A program made the translations under genes and the position numbers. Positions 21,300-33,370 of a stretch of 64,000 nucleotides of DNA are shown here, in pieces. Every line of letters begins with the position of its first letter. Position 1 is the stretch's first letter. The notes beneath the pieces are model-generated. The model saw only the letters and a list, made by a program, of their open reading frames with translations. It was not told the DNA's origin and did no database searches. Origin of the DNA: Sternotherus odoratus (Eukaryota > Chordata > Testudines > Kinosternidae); NCBI GenBank assembly GCA_032164245.1, contig JAVMKO010000004.1, positions 35,379,626 to 35,443,625 on the forward strand. Direction: 5' to 3'.

Positions 21300-22302
21300 T
21301 GGAGTCAGCAAAGCATGAATGCCTGAATGCACAAAAGGAGTTAGGCATTGCAATGTTGAGTATCACAGCACCTAACGTGTAGGTATCTAGAAAAAAATAA
21401 AAATCAGAGGAACACACTGCAATTCATGAAGTCTGAGTTAGGTGCCTAGCTTCCCTATACCATGAATGAGGAGAGATGGGTGTCTCAAAATGGGATTGAC
21501 AAAAGCCAGCACAGGGAGCCACCTAAGATATCCAGTGGGAAATGCCAAGCAGAGTAGTGCATATCCTGAGCTCCACCTATCTCTGTTAGTGATTCATTCC
21601 AGGAACCATCCATGCAGTTAGGCAAAGAGGGGGTGAGGGTGAAAGAAAGAGAAAGGCCTCCATTGTATCTTTTAGTCCAGGGGCTACGGTACTCGCCTGG
21701 GATGTGGGAGACCCCTAATTCAAGTCCCCCTTTTCCTCAGGGAGAAAAGGGATTTGAACAAAGTTGTGACAATTCAGGCAAGTGCCCTAACCACTAGGCC
21801 ATTGGATATTCTTATACGAGGCTCCCTCATTCTCTCCTGCTAAAGCTATTCCACTGTGTATAAATAATTAGCGAGTCATTGGATCAGGGGGACTGAGTCC
21901 TGGGCCTCTCACATCCTCAGTGAGTGCTCTAGTCACCAAGCTAGAAAGTTATTTTCATATCTGAGGTACTCTTTCTCGCCCAAATGACTGTTTAAGCTGT
22001 TCCACTGGATTGGGCACTGCATGAGATTTAGGCAGTCAAATGCTTGTCTTTCCCTAGTTTGTGAATTGCTCTGGGGTTTAGGCAGGAGATCTGCATCTAG
22101 ACACCCAGAGTAAGGCTGCAGTGCACATGCCCAGAGGCTTGCTGAGGTACTTTTTACAGCAAAAAAATACATATCGAGTAAATTAGATACCTATGGGTTC
22201 AGCGGGAGTTTTGTGAATCACTGTTGAGCCTAAACTTGGGATTTAGGTGCCCAGATCTGGGGTTAGGTGTCTAAGTATTTTTGTGATTCTAGCCCTTAAA
22301 TG
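21300..22302. repeat. Composite sauropsid repeat with opposed tRNA-like modules
   Basis: The repeat begins near a CAAAAGGAGTTAGGCATTGC phrase and ends near GGTTAGGTGTCTAAG and a TTTTTGTGATTCTAG phrase; both ends use 'TTAGGTGCCTA'-type motifs. Three tRNA-like modules lie within: one on the plus strand (21669-21729, B-box-like TTCAAGTCCC), one on the minus strand (21803-21750, A-box-like TGGCCTAGTGG, B-box-like TTCAAATCCC) and a weaker third on the minus strand (21950-21888). The first two face each other across a short AGGGAGAAAAGG spacer. A second copy of the family starts at 63120. The family name is not known to me. Confidence 0.6.
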
Positions 22303-23734
22303 AAATAAAAATATTTTAAAAAATATATTGCAAATTCCTAAACACATACCGCTGTAGAAGATAAAAACCATTCTTGATGTAAAGCCTTTGTAGCTTGACA
22401 TGGCAGTATTAATGTTGAAAACAGTGAGTGACATGGAAGTGCTTACATACCTTGCTAAATTCAGTGGGAAGGGAATGGACAAATGTAGGCTTATTTCAGC
22501 TTTTTTTTTAGAAGTAGCTTGTCTATCCCTAGGTATAAACAATGAGAATATTTAATCAGTGTAATCATAAAAAAAGTTACCTTGACAGCAGCGTCTAATT
22601 GTTACAATAAGGAACAATTGGCATTGTATTTAGCATAATATATGCTTACACACAACAGTGGTGTATAACAGATAGTCAAGTATATGCTAAAACTATACCT
22701 TCCCTATAAACATTGTGTGGGAGTAAGTATAGTGATTAAACTAGTGTAATTTGTGCTGCAGACTGTCACAATAATCAGTTGGAATTAGCAAAGATTGTAG
22801 CATTCAGCATGCATTACATATATGACTTGTTTGTTTCTCTCATTTTCACTGTTCACCTCCCCCGCATATTTGCTGCTTACTGTTTTAAGATTTCTTGGAT
22901 AGACTGTTTGGGTGCAGTGATAATGCCTTCATGGATATTAAGCAGAACACCAGTATATGTGGCTCTTCCAAATGATACTGGAAGTTGGAATGTGATTCAT
23001 TTCTCTTCTTGCCTACCCATTTTAGAAGGTTTAAAGCTGATTTAAAAAAAAAAGTTCACAAAGAAACCACAAAAGAAGAGAGACATGTTTAACTTAAGGC
23101 CTTAATTCTAGAATATCAGGACATAGCTGAATCTGTTATCCCACATCAGAGCATTTTCTCTCTTACTTTTTGGGAGTCTCTTTAAAAATATATGTGTAGG
23201 TGCAGCCAAGGTAAGGTTCTAACTCAGAACTTCCTTCTTTTGTGGTTTAATGTGAGAAGTTTAGTGTTATTTTAACATCATTTTTCCATTTAGCTGTCTC
23301 ATGGGTTTGTTTTTCCAACAGTTGGATTAGGATACCTTCCTGTCACAATACATATATTGCATAAGGCTGCTTTTCTAAGCTAAAATATTAAAATAGAATC
23401 ACAAAATCACCCATTATTACTCATTTAAGTCATAAGGTATTGTAAATAAAAGTGATTTTAATAAGTTAAAATAATGTCAAATTCACTTAAACTCACGGGA
23501 ACACACAGAATACAAATTTGTTATGCTATAGTACAGACATTTGCCTTAGATTTTTACTTTGTAGTTAAACTTATGTGATGAAAATAGTTTCTGTAGTTAA
23601 TATATGCCATAAAATGCATTAATCCACTTGTTCAAAGGCTTCAGAATGATTCATTCCCCTAAACCAGTGCAATGAAAGCAATGGTGCTATATACTTAAGG
23701 AAGCCTCTGCAAAGTAAGGCCCTGTTTCCACAAA
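22303..23734. other. Unassigned AT-rich stretch
   Basis: No gene or nameable element is seen. The open frames at 22243-22542 and 22779-23045 show no conserved motif and have an AT-driven composition. Confidence 0.55.
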
Positions 23735-23832
23735 CATATACGTGCTTAACTTTATGCAAAGAAGTTTGGTCCCAGTGAGACTACTAATGAATGTGTAATT
23801 AAACATGGGTTTGTAGGATCTGGGCCTTAACA
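23735..23832. repeat. Palindromic sauropsid repeat scrap
   Basis: The phrases ACGTGCTTAACTTTATGCA and GGTCCCAGTGAGACTACTAA, ending with GTAGGATCTGGGCCTTA, match a common low-complexity palindromic repeat of turtles and crocodilians. It is degenerate. Confidence 0.5.
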
Positions 23833-24744
23833 TTTAAAACGCAGAAGACAAAAGCATTGCTTTACAAAAAAGGTGAGGGCAGGGTTAGATATTCTAAAAC
23901 TTCTACTTCAAAACTGGAAACCCAATAGCTCGACATACAATATATTTTGATTAAAAAACAGTGGGAAAGTAACTACATGCTATGTTTGTATATCAGATTG
24001 GACTGCTTCAGACCTCTCAGGCAAGGTGCTCAGTTTTGAAAAGCACAATTCTGAATAAAATGTGAAATGAATATTTACTGTATCTCTGCCAGCAGCATTG
24101 TAGTAAGTAGAATTCAGTCTCTCAGCATGGTTAATAACCAAAGAAAAACCTGTTTTTTCTTACTGGGTGCTGAAGCAGCAGATTGCTTATTTCTCTAATA
24201 CAAAGAACTTGTATGCAGAGAGGGGGGAGTACATTTGCATTTAAATCACAATAATTTCCAATAATTGTGGTAATTTTCTGGCTGCCTTGTGAATGCCAGT
24301 TGGAATTGGTGTAGTACATGAAACACAAGGGAGGGTAATGTAAAATGCAGTGCATATCATTGTCATTGTTTAAGCATGTAGTTAAAAGAATTACATAGAC
24401 AAATGTATCATTGCAGTATATAATGTACCACATGAAGACAGCTGTACTTCGTATGTGCATATACTTATTTTTACAAGCTAAATGTTAAATGCATGTTCTT
24501 GTATACCAGCAGCTATACCAAATATTTAGTATCATTTTTTATTTTTAGCTCCAAAAAGACTCGCAAATCCATTTAAATTCCAATGAGAAGAAAATAGGTA
24601 TGAATGTCACTGTTGGCTGCATTAAAAATACAGCTTGGACTCAATCATTAAATTAGCATAAAACCCCTTTGATGACCTCCCTTCATCACCAAATACTTTA
24701 AAATATGGCCTGCATCCAATTCCTTGGCTGAAGACTTAAGCACA

Positions 24745-24885
24745 CACTGCTTTTTAGCCCTGACTCAGCAAAGTACTTAAGAAAGTGTATAGTTGTAAGG
24801 GTGTCATGCCAATGAAGTTAGTGAGACTACTCATGCTTAAAGTTCCAGATCTGCTTAAGGACTTTGCTGAGTCAGGCCTTTGTGT
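24745..24885. repeat. Foldback repeat with 24-bp arms
   Basis: The left arm GCCCTGACTCAGCAAAGTAC (24757 onward to 24781) pairs with the right arm CTTAAGGACTTTGCTGAGTC (24854-24877). The interior contains further self-complementary phrases (CATGCCAATGAAG ... ACTACTCATG). It is a member of the same palindromic repeat group as 23735 and 30345. Confidence 0.7.
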
Positions 24886-25161
24886 ATAAAACATAAATGT
24901 TGGCTCGCTTGCTATTTTCCATCCAATTCAATTTAAGACAATTTGGATACCGCCACGTGTAGTAACTGTGACAACTGGCATGAAGTCAAATGCTCCAAAC
25001 TAGCATCTTCCATATGCTGAAGAAGATCTGAAAATAACAAATTTAGAAAAGATATGATCTTGAAGTTTGGCAGGAGTGGTTTTGTTGTTGCTGCTGATAT
25101 GGAAGTGAAGTGAAAGTGACTAGTAAAAGAAAAATCACAGTTTTACACTCTCTCTCTCTCT

Positions 25162-25824
25162 GGGTAAGGTTACACTTACCGGATTATAGCGCTATTGGTT
25201 GTAGCAGTACCCATATACTGCAATAGGTATTGCGCTATAGGATGTCTTGGCGTGGCCACATTTGGGGCAGTTGTTGTGGCACAGGGAGTGGTGCATTCTG
25301 GGCAGCTATCCCAGCATTCAGATGGGTGCAACGTGCTTTTGAAACGAGGGGGGCTAGGGGGAACGGGGAACGTGTGCGTAGGGAGGGAACTTCAGGCTGT
25401 CAGTAACTTTTCCTTAGAGAAAACTGACAGGCTCTGTATTTAAGTCACACAGCTCCATCCGTCAGCATTTCCAGTGGTTATTTGCTGTGAGTTGTAAGAG
25501 AGAAACTGAAAAGGTACTTCCACGTTTTTCCTCCCGTTTTCAAAACAACACTTAGACGTCATTTGCCTTTAATGGCTTGTTAATTGCCTTAAATGGCTCG
25601 GAGGCGTGCCAGAGATCCCTTATCGCATAATGACTGATTACACTGGCCCTAACACGCTACAGGGAATATGCAAAAGCCCTTATCACCCTCGGAGAGGTGG
25701 TTTTATAGTTGCGCTTTAAACAGAGACTTTTTGCGCAAAATGTGCCTTGACAGTGTGTAAGGTTAGAGAGTTATAGTGCTCCTGGAGGGTTTTAGCGCCA
25801 TAAAGCACCAGTCTAACCAAGCCC
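25162..25824. mobile_element. MITE-like DNA element with long imperfect inverted termini
   Basis: The left terminus GGGTAAGGTTACACTTACC and the reverse-complemented right terminus GGGCTTGGTTAGACTGGTG share a pattern continuing into TTATNGCGCTA on both sides, about 35 bp in all. The 663-bp body contains a TGCATTCTGGGCAGCTATCC phrase typical of sauropsid Harbinger-type elements. It has no transposase. A clean target duplication is not visible because the left flank is a (CT)n run. Confidence 0.6.
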
Positions 25825-27129
25825 ACAAAGTAATACAAAATACATAGTCAGCTTTTAAGCTTATCCCAAAGCAAGACTTGTCATACCATTCTTTTCAGGG
25901 GAGTGTAAAATTATCATACAGTAGCAGTTTTAGAAAATTACACTTTTCTAGTGCTCAAAATGGAGGAATTTATAAAGTAATTTTATCAAACAAGAATAGA
26001 CTTTACCAGGCTTAATTTCCTACAGTTTATGGTTTTTGTACAGCAATGTAAATGGCACGGGATTGGGGGAGGGGATGTAAGGGGGCAAACCTAGACTAGT
26101 AACTTTTTTGTTACTCCCATGAGAATGAGACATGTTACCAGTAAAGATGCCTCTGAACCAATAAAAATGGTGTAATCAGGTGACTGAATTCAATTATTCA
26201 AGCCCAAATCAAAATTTTAACTTTTATCACTGATTCAATTATACTGCAATTGATGATGGAATGTTATTTAGAAAGCAAAAGCAAATAAATGTATTATTTT
26301 ATTTAGTTTATTCCAGCACAATAAAGTAGTTTCTCTTGAGGAACACTTATTACAGTCTCAATGTTCACCTGAACAGCAAGAACAGATTTTTTTGTTTGTT
26401 TGGGGGCTCTAGTGAGGTGTGAAGCTTGCATAATTTAATTTTTTATCCCAAAAGGCAAAACTAAGTAATTATGAGTACATCCCAAGAATACATAAGTATG
26501 AAGGGGAAAAATGTTATTCATCTCAGGAAGTCTTTGACTTTTTGAACTTCTTCAGTGAGCTGGCAATTGGAGAATAAAGATAGCTTGTGTAGAATGGAAT
26601 GGACTTCCTGTTTATACAACCCGAGAAACAAAGACTGGAGTCAAGAAAGCTTTAGTGACTGGATCACACTTTATTTCTAATGATTCCAATCAGAATCTGG
26701 AAGTTGGATATCAGTTTCTGGCATCTCCTACATACATTTTGACTCCCCTCTCCTAGGATCACAAGATTGTATTTTAAACTTTGATTTTAGATCAGACATT
26801 GCAGAGTTTGTATTTCCTCTGTTTTTGTGATGCAAGCTTACTTCCACCGCTGTTATTCTTTGAGAGACTGAGAAAAATGTTCACCTTCTCATAATTTTGA
26901 GAAGTTGTCAGCAATAAATCATTCATCAACTTAACCTTATAACAGAACAGTCATATCCAGTGACAGTGCCAAAAATCTCTGCTACATTTTGAAGAAAAGC
27001 CCCTTCCTCCCACCACTGTGGCTGCCATAATAAACTCTATTGGTAGAGACATTGTTTCAGTTGCAAACTCCATGTAGCTGTAAGAATATGCTGAGTAGGG
27101 GTGGGTGCAGGAACACATCCTTGGAAAGT
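25825..27129. other. Unassigned AT-rich stretch
   Basis: No gene, RNA gene or identifiable element. Confidence 0.55.
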
Positions 27130-27365
27130 AGCATGGCTTATGGCTAAACTACAGGCTTAGTATTCAGAAAATCTAGATTCCATTTCCTTCTGTGTCTCAG
27201 GGAGATGCATAACCTTGGGTAAGTCACTAATCCATTGTCTGACATCCCACATGTAAAACATTGATAACAATACTTCTCTGCCATGAAGGAGCATTGGGAT
27301 GTCTAATTGCTTGACACTAGTGAGGTGCTTAGAAGAGTGCCATACAAATACCTGTAAAAACAGAA
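27130..27365 (+). mobile_element. MIR-type SINE
   Basis: The order of motifs follows MIR: a TTAGTATTCAGAAAATCTAG head, then CCTTGGGTAAGTCACTAATC, the core phrase TGTAAAACATTGATAACAAT, and a GAGGTGCTTAGAAGAGTGCC tail. It is diverged, and the A/B-box region is weak. Confidence 0.75.
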
Positions 27366-27714
27366 CCTTCTTGTGGCTGAGTAATTTCTCCATAAGAAGT
27401 TTTTCCTCAGACCTTTTCTCTTACTGGAGCAAGTTTTGTTGCTGTAACTTCAATATCCACACCTCATCCAACTGGTATCAGCTTTTTTCATCAGTATTAT
27501 ACACCTTTTTTTAGCAGCAAGGTACCAGCAAAAAATGCTGGACAATACATCTCAGCTGGTGACCATATCATCATGCTGACTTGAGACTCAACATGTAGGT
27601 AATATTTTGTCTTAGATATGAATTTGCAGTTTCCACAACCATTTAACCAGGAAAAGGTAGGGGTCCCTCTCAGATCTCAATTGATCAGCTGTTTTCGAGG
27701 TACAACCCACATAT

Positions 27715-27980
27715 CTGATGGCTAGAATGCTAGGCTGGGAGTCAAAAGACCTGAGTTATATTCCTGGCTCTTCTACTGAAGGACTGTGTGACCTCTGTCA
27801 AGTCACTTCACTACTCTGTAGCCAAGTCCCCCCCCCATTTTTTCTTTGTTTATTTAGATTGTAAATTCTTCAGGGCAGGGATTATTTCTTACCATTTGTT
27901 TTTACAGTGGCTAGCACAATGAAACCCCATTTTCAATTTAGAAATCTACTGGAATATAAATAATAATGTTCATCTTTAGA
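27715..27980 (+). mobile_element. MIR/CORE-SINE with L2-like tail
   Basis: The tRNA-like head (GGCTAGAATGCTAGGCTGGG, with B-box-like AGTTATATTCCTGGC) is followed by the conserved core TGTGTGACCTCTGTCAAGTC. From 27855 an L2-type tail follows: TTAGATTGTAAATTCTTCAG, CAGGGATTATTTC and GTGGCTAGCACAATG, ending in a TAAATAATAAT microsatellite. The order matches CORE-SINE architecture, and this is the best-preserved MIR-like copy in the window. Confidence 0.8.
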
Positions 27981-28525
27981 AGTAGCTCTAATGTGGAGGT
28001 TACATTAAGGCAGAAAATCTGCCACTTACACTGAGTTTTCCTCTTAAGAAAAAGAATGCTCATAGCAAAACAAATATTTTTCTTCACCTGGGAAGTTTTG
28101 CACAATCACGGATTCTTCTACATATGACATTTAATATAAAATCTGCATGTTGAGACGTGTGATTTATTAAGCTACAATAATTCTCACCATGAGGTCACAT
28201 AGTATTTAAGTGAACCAGAGTGTTATTGGTCTCAAAAATATGAGCTCACTTTTGGCAGAGCTTTTACAAATGTGTAAATCATCATTATGGGTTAAGCGTT
28301 AGCAAACTTAGGTCAGAATGCCTCCTTGAACTGGAGCTAATTGGCAAAAAATCTGTAATTAAATAATGCTTAAGACCGATTTTTTTTTTGTCAGATTTTC
28401 AAACTTGTTTGCAGGAGCCTTCATGTTAGCAGAGATTTCCAAATGTGATGTTAGAATCTCTGGCCTGATTTCTATTTTTCAGAAGACTGATTTGAAAGGG
28501 ATTTTGTTACTAATTACTTTCTAAG
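27981..28525. other. Unassigned stretch
   Basis: AT-rich DNA with no recognisable gene or element. Confidence 0.55.
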
Positions 28526-28530
28526 GACCT

Positions 28531-29296
28531 TGTCAAGGTGTGCCTCCCCACTCTGAACTCTAGGGTAAAGATGTGGGGACCCTGCATGAAAAGAAATAAC
28601 CCCCCAAGCGTATTTTACCGGCTTAGGTTAAAACTTTTCCCCAGAACCCAAACTTCTCCAGTTTGGACTTGGAATACACTTCCCCCACCAATTTAAGCCC
28701 CCAAAACCATGGGTTAGGGTAAATTGGAACCCCCTTCTTTAACACCTCTCAAATCTCCTCCCTTCTCCTGGGAGAGATTTGAGAACAAGAAATCCCTCAC
28801 TTTCTGTGAGATGTGCCCGATCCAAACCAGGATCAATCCAACGGAAACACACAGTAAGAGTCTTAAAAGAAAGATATTACTTAGAGAAAACAGAAACATA
28901 AATCCCTAATACAGAAACCAATAGACTAAACACCTCACTTACATCACATAGCATAACTGACCCCTCCCCTGGGAATTCTTCCCCTTCCACAGCTTAACAG
29001 TAAAGAAACACCATGGATCAATTATCAAGTGATACAGTTCAAGCTTACAAATCACTTACTACTAGGCTTGACTTGGTTAGAAGATTAGAGAGAGATATGA
29101 AAGGACAGAGCTGTGGTTCTTCCCATCCAGGCGAACAGCACAGACAGACAGACAGAGTGATGAGCGGGGAAAAAACTAAACTAAAACACACTCCCTTTGT
29201 ACTGAGGTTGATTACGTCATCTCCCTTTCTCAGGTTACTTCAGGTTAACCCTTCACAGGTAAAACAGTACTTCTAAGCTACTTTATACTTATGACA
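28531..29296 (-). mobile_element. Solo LTR of an ERV-type retroelement
   Basis: The 766-bp sequence begins TGTCAAGG and ends TTATGACA, giving TG..CA ends with short inverted termini. It is flanked by a perfect 5-bp duplication, GACCT (28526-28530 and 29297-29301), the mark of retroviral-type integration. No internal gag, pol or env sequence lies beside it, so it is a solo LTR left by recombination. The minus-strand orientation is tentative, based on a TATAAAG near that strand's start and similarity to remembered copies. The open frames at 28714-29276 lie within the LTR and are not genes. Confidence 0.85.
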
Positions 29297-29419
29297 GACC
29301 TAATTATGCAATGTGGCCAACTCAGGCAGACAGCCCTTCCTCCTTCAAAGTTCTTATGATGTTCAACTACTGGTAGAAAAAGCTTATGAGAGGCAGATAG
29401 AGATGCATTAGCAGTGTAG

Positions 29420-29525
29420 TTCCCACAATGTGCTAGGTCCTGTCTATGCACAGAAGACATTGCTGCCCCTAAAGAGCTTACAGTTCAGGAATCAAATAAG
29501 AACATTAATACACACAAAAAGACAC
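29420..29525 (-). repeat. L2/CORE-type tail fragment
   Basis: GTGCTAGGTCCTGTCTATGC, ACAGAAGACATTGCTGCCCC and AAAGAGCTTACAGTTCAGG form the reverse complement of the L2-like tail seen at 27840-27975. It is a fragment only. Confidence 0.65.
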
Positions 29526-29659
29526 AATACACTCAAAGTAAAAATAGAACTTCTGACTGTAATTTTCTAGGTTAAAATAATCTATAAGCACAATAAATAA
29601 AATTAAATGCCACCCAAATGAAATTGTAAATGGTGCATAAAAATACCAGGAAAAGTACC

Positions 29660-29684
29660 TAAAACAACAACAACAACAACAAAA
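29660..29684. repeat. (CAA)n microsatellite
   Basis: About seven ACA/CAA units in tandem. Confidence 0.9.
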
Positions 29685-29699
29685 TCCATATTACATGTT

Positions 29700-31020
29700 T
29701 AGCTTTTTAACTGTATTGATGTCTCACTAGAAGATAGGCAGGTGTGGGTTGATTTTTCTAACCTGGTGGCCAAACTCAAGAGTAGCCTTAAATTAGGGGA
29801 GTCCTACATCTGTTGGCTTAATTCTTTTCTTCAGTGCTTACCAAATAAACCAAAAGGAATCCTCCTTCTGGGAAACAACCTGGTCAGAGCTCTGCCAAAT
29901 TATTATATATATTTAGTTGAGTATTCTTCTGGAAGCCCAAGATGTATTCTTCAGCCAATGCAGTTTAGGAAACATAAAAGTGATTTTTTGTGACTCTCGT
30001 GTGCCCATATCTTTCAGTACACTGACATCCTCCTTCCATGATGATCAGTTACAGCAACAATTTTCTCTTGTGGCCTAAAAACCTCTTATGACAATACATA
30101 GGCCAACCATTCATTTCAGCTGCAGACAATGGCAGAGATCCTAGAGACTAAATTCTTTCTTTATCCATAAAATAAATACGGCCTGGGCAGTTGCATCACC
30201 TCTGTGCCTCATCTTTGAGCTCCCCCTGCCACGCCCAGTGGGTTATATTGTACCCTAAATATCTTGGTATGCCATATGCTTTCATAATGCATTCAGACCA
30301 GATAAACCATTGTTTTATTCTGTTTTGACACCTGCTCACTAGCGGCTTGATTCTGCTCCTACTGAGGTCAATGGTGAAATGCTCATTGACTTCCTTGAAT
30401 CAAGATCAAGCGCTAGGAACTAGACCGAGGCCACCAAACAACGGTCAAATACAAATGATTTTTGCCCTGTACCAACTAGGGCCACATATGAACTGGTACT
30501 TTAGATGTTACAGGCTCTTTAGACCATCACCAGTTCCTGACTCTAATGGTCCCTGCTTTAGGATTCATAGTCATGGACCTCTGGGAACCTGGAAGTCTCT
30601 AGATAGGGTTATTAATGGACCTGCTAGTTCTGTGTACCTGAATGTACACTGAGGTGCCATTCATTTTGGAAGATGAGTGAGTCACCAGTAAGGTTGGTTT
30701 TAACCAATTCTCTGAGTCTCCCTCTCTGACTGATGTATTTTTAGTTGTAGCTGCATCCTACAGATAACACCCACCAAGGCAATTACATTTAGTGTATATA
30801 AATTTTAGTGTTGTAATATTTTTGGTACACACAGACTCTCTCTCATATGTGTACTCACACCCACACAGTGCCAAAGAAATATTATACCAAAAAAGATTGT
30901 GCCTAGAATAAGCTGCATTCTCTTTTATCACTCCAACTGTAGGTTCTTCAATATTACTCAGTTTCTACTCCCCCAATATTTAACAAAGTGACTGTGAAGT
31001 GAGGTTCTAAATGCACATTC
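29700..31020. other. Unassigned stretch with palindromic scrap
   Basis: No gene is recognised. Positions 30345-30405 hold a degenerate palindrome (GGCTTGATTCTGCTCCTACT and a GACTTCCTTGAATCAAGATC phrase) of the common sauropsid type. The open frame at 30347-30652 overlaps it and shows no domain. Confidence 0.5.
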
Positions 31021-31023
31021 CCA

Positions 31024-31410
31024 GGCTATGTCTACAGTTAAGGCAGAATGTAGAGGACAGACACTACATGCTGCAGTGAAAGGCTCAGGCAGTGAGAAGA
31101 CAGTGAGGAAAGTCTCTGGTAGTGACAAACTGCTGGAGCCTTTCCCCGCTGCCAGACCCTTTTCCCACTCCTAGAGCCTTTCACTGCAACAGGTAAGAGA
31201 CTGGTAGTAGGACACTATATTGCTAAACATAGGAGGCACTGCTTGGATGTGCAGAGAGCCATGCAAGGTATGTAGCTGGGGGGGTCCAGGAATGTAGGAC
31301 ACTCTTCTCTATTTTCATAAACCATGCCTCTCCAGCAACACTTTTTTAACCCATGCTAACTCAGAGTGCAGCATCTGTACTCTGCACACAGTTGTAAATA
31401 TAGATGTACC
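31024..31410. mobile_element. Possible MITE (Harbinger-like termini)
   Basis: The left end GGCTATGTCTACAGTTAAGG resembles the GGCCTGGTCTACA terminus at 40747. The right end, reverse-complemented, reads GGTACATCTATATTTACAAC. The match between ends is weak and no target duplication is evident. The body contains a repeated 'AGCCTTTC(C/A)' phrase. Treat as tentative. Confidence 0.35.
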
Positions 31411-31584
31411 TTCAGTGCCTCTAGACATGGTACAGAGCAGATGTGTTTTGGTTTAGGGAAAAGCAATCTTCGGTATAGCAGAAGATTATTTGGTGCACAT
31501 TCCCTACTTCTGCATAAATTAAGAAGAAATAATTTTTATCAGTTACAAGCATTGATTTATTTAGTCTCCTTACCTGTATTGTAC

Positions 31585-31735
31585 TGTAGGTGTGTATTAA
31601 TATTTCCATTTTACAGATGAGGAAATGAAAGCAGAGAGAAATTGCAGTGATTTGCTCTAGATCATAACCAAATATGTGACACTGCCAGGAGTAGAACTCC
31701 ATTCTTAAAACAGTTGTCCTGTACCTGAACTACAA
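31585..31735 (-). mobile_element. MIR-type SINE, reverse orientation
   Basis: CCATTTTACAGATGAGGAAA, an AGCAGAGAGAAATTG phrase, GTGATTTGCTCTAGATCA and GCCAGGAGTAGAAC follow the reverse complement of the MIR core and B-box region in order. It is a diverged copy. Confidence 0.78.
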
Positions 31736-33365
31736 GTTCATCTTTCCTTTTCACAAGACAAGTATTCCTCCAAAACAAGTACACAGCAAGTATTCATCAA
31801 CAGAAAAAACAGTGACTAGTAAGCCAACTGTAACCCAGTTGGCTTAGTAAGAGCAAGAGCACATGTTAAGGTGTTTTGAAAACTCTCCTAGGAAATCTGG
31901 CACAAATGACATTCAGAGATGCTCATAAAAGATTTGACTTGGAGACAAAGGAGGAAAAGGAAAATGAACTATACTAGAGCCAAATGACAATTGAAGGGTA
32001 AAATAAGACAGCAATATATACGGTAGTACACAGAAGTATAATTAGGACTAATGAGATTAAATTTACCAAAAGAATTTTTTTGGTTAAATAGCAATAAATA
32101 TGTCTTCAGGGTGAGCTCTAGTTGACTGTGAACTAACATCTAAGGGAAATGATAGAAGCCCCGGTGCTTAGGGGTAATTTAAAATGGGACCATACAAAGC
32201 ACTAAAAGTCTCTGTCTCTCTCTCTCATGCATGCGCACACACACATTCACTCTCTCTATCGCTGTCCTGGGGCATAGAGCATATGCTCTTTTCTGTCTCC
32301 AATTTCTATTATTTAGTCTCTGGCATGGCTTTGAGCTGGCAAAGATTGTACTAAGCTTTATTTTCAGCAGATATTTTTGTGGCAGAAATTGCTAGCTACA
32401 TACTAATGACTTGATTCTGAGGTGGTAGACTTTATTTTTTTTAAAAGAGCTTATTAGTGTCTCCTTCATCTCTGGCATTTTGGAATTATTTACTTCCTTA
32501 TCAGATTGATGCCTCTCCTTATCTGTACCCTTCTTCAACCTCTTGTTCATTTCGACATCATTTATGACTTCATTACTATTTATATCCAGAATTACATTCT
32601 ATTAAACCCAGCTTTGACAAAAGTCAAAGGACATGCGTCTCTGGATCTCTCTGTAAAGAAATAGAAATAAGTAGGGTAGAGAAGCCAAGTAACAAATTGT
32701 CTCCCTGTTCTGTATTTATTGGTTTATCTGATGTTATTTATGACCTTGCTAGGAAGCACTTTTTAATTAAAATATATTAAATTCTACTTTCAGTTTTGCA
32801 TTAATCTTTCCTGTCTATATAATCATTTAATCAATGCACAACATAATTTCATAGGAAAGGCAGCTCTGGGAGCCCATTTCTCAGCTCTGGCTGAGATTCA
32901 CTAAATATAGGAACTGCAGGGGAAAGGAGGGGAAAGGTGGTTGTACTCCACCTGCTCCTGGGACTGTCTTGGCCCCTGCAATAACTAGGCGTTGCCTCAC
33001 ATCTGCTGTAAGTTGTGTCTCTCTGCTCATGCCTCAAGGGCTGTTCTGACAACCAGAGTTGTCACTACCGAGAGCACAACCGGTCCCATTTTGTCTGGCT
33101 ATACTTCTGTTCTGGGTACTATAATGTGGGAGTGAGAAGGGTGCAGAGCTGGTGCAGCTAATTCTAACCCTCTGAGAGAATCCCCCGCCCTAGCAAAATA
33201 CTGGTTACGATAGTTTTATCGTCATTTTTTACCAGCAAAGCACTGTAAAGAGACTGTAGTGAACCACAGTAATGACTCAAACTATTCACAACTGGCTGAG
33301 CATGTGTTGCCCTTTATAACAAGGTCAATATCATAGTCTTGTTTTATTTTATAAAACCTGAATGA
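31736..33365. other. Unassigned stretch with short low-complexity tracts
   Basis: No gene is seen. A CT/CA-rich tract lies at 32205-32265 (TCTCTCTCTCTC, then ATGCATGCGCACACACACAT). The remainder is AT-rich. The open frame at 32849-33052 has no domain. Confidence 0.5.
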
Positions 33366-33370
33366 GAGAG

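Noticed and set aside
21669..21803. Possible tRNA genes in the composite repeat
   Set aside because: Box-like motifs occur, but cloverleaf stems and a plausible anticodon arm are lacking; they are embedded in a repeat.
29742..29993. 83-codon open frame as a small gene
   Set aside because: No homology-like motif, no promoter or splice context; consistent with chance in AT-moderate DNA.
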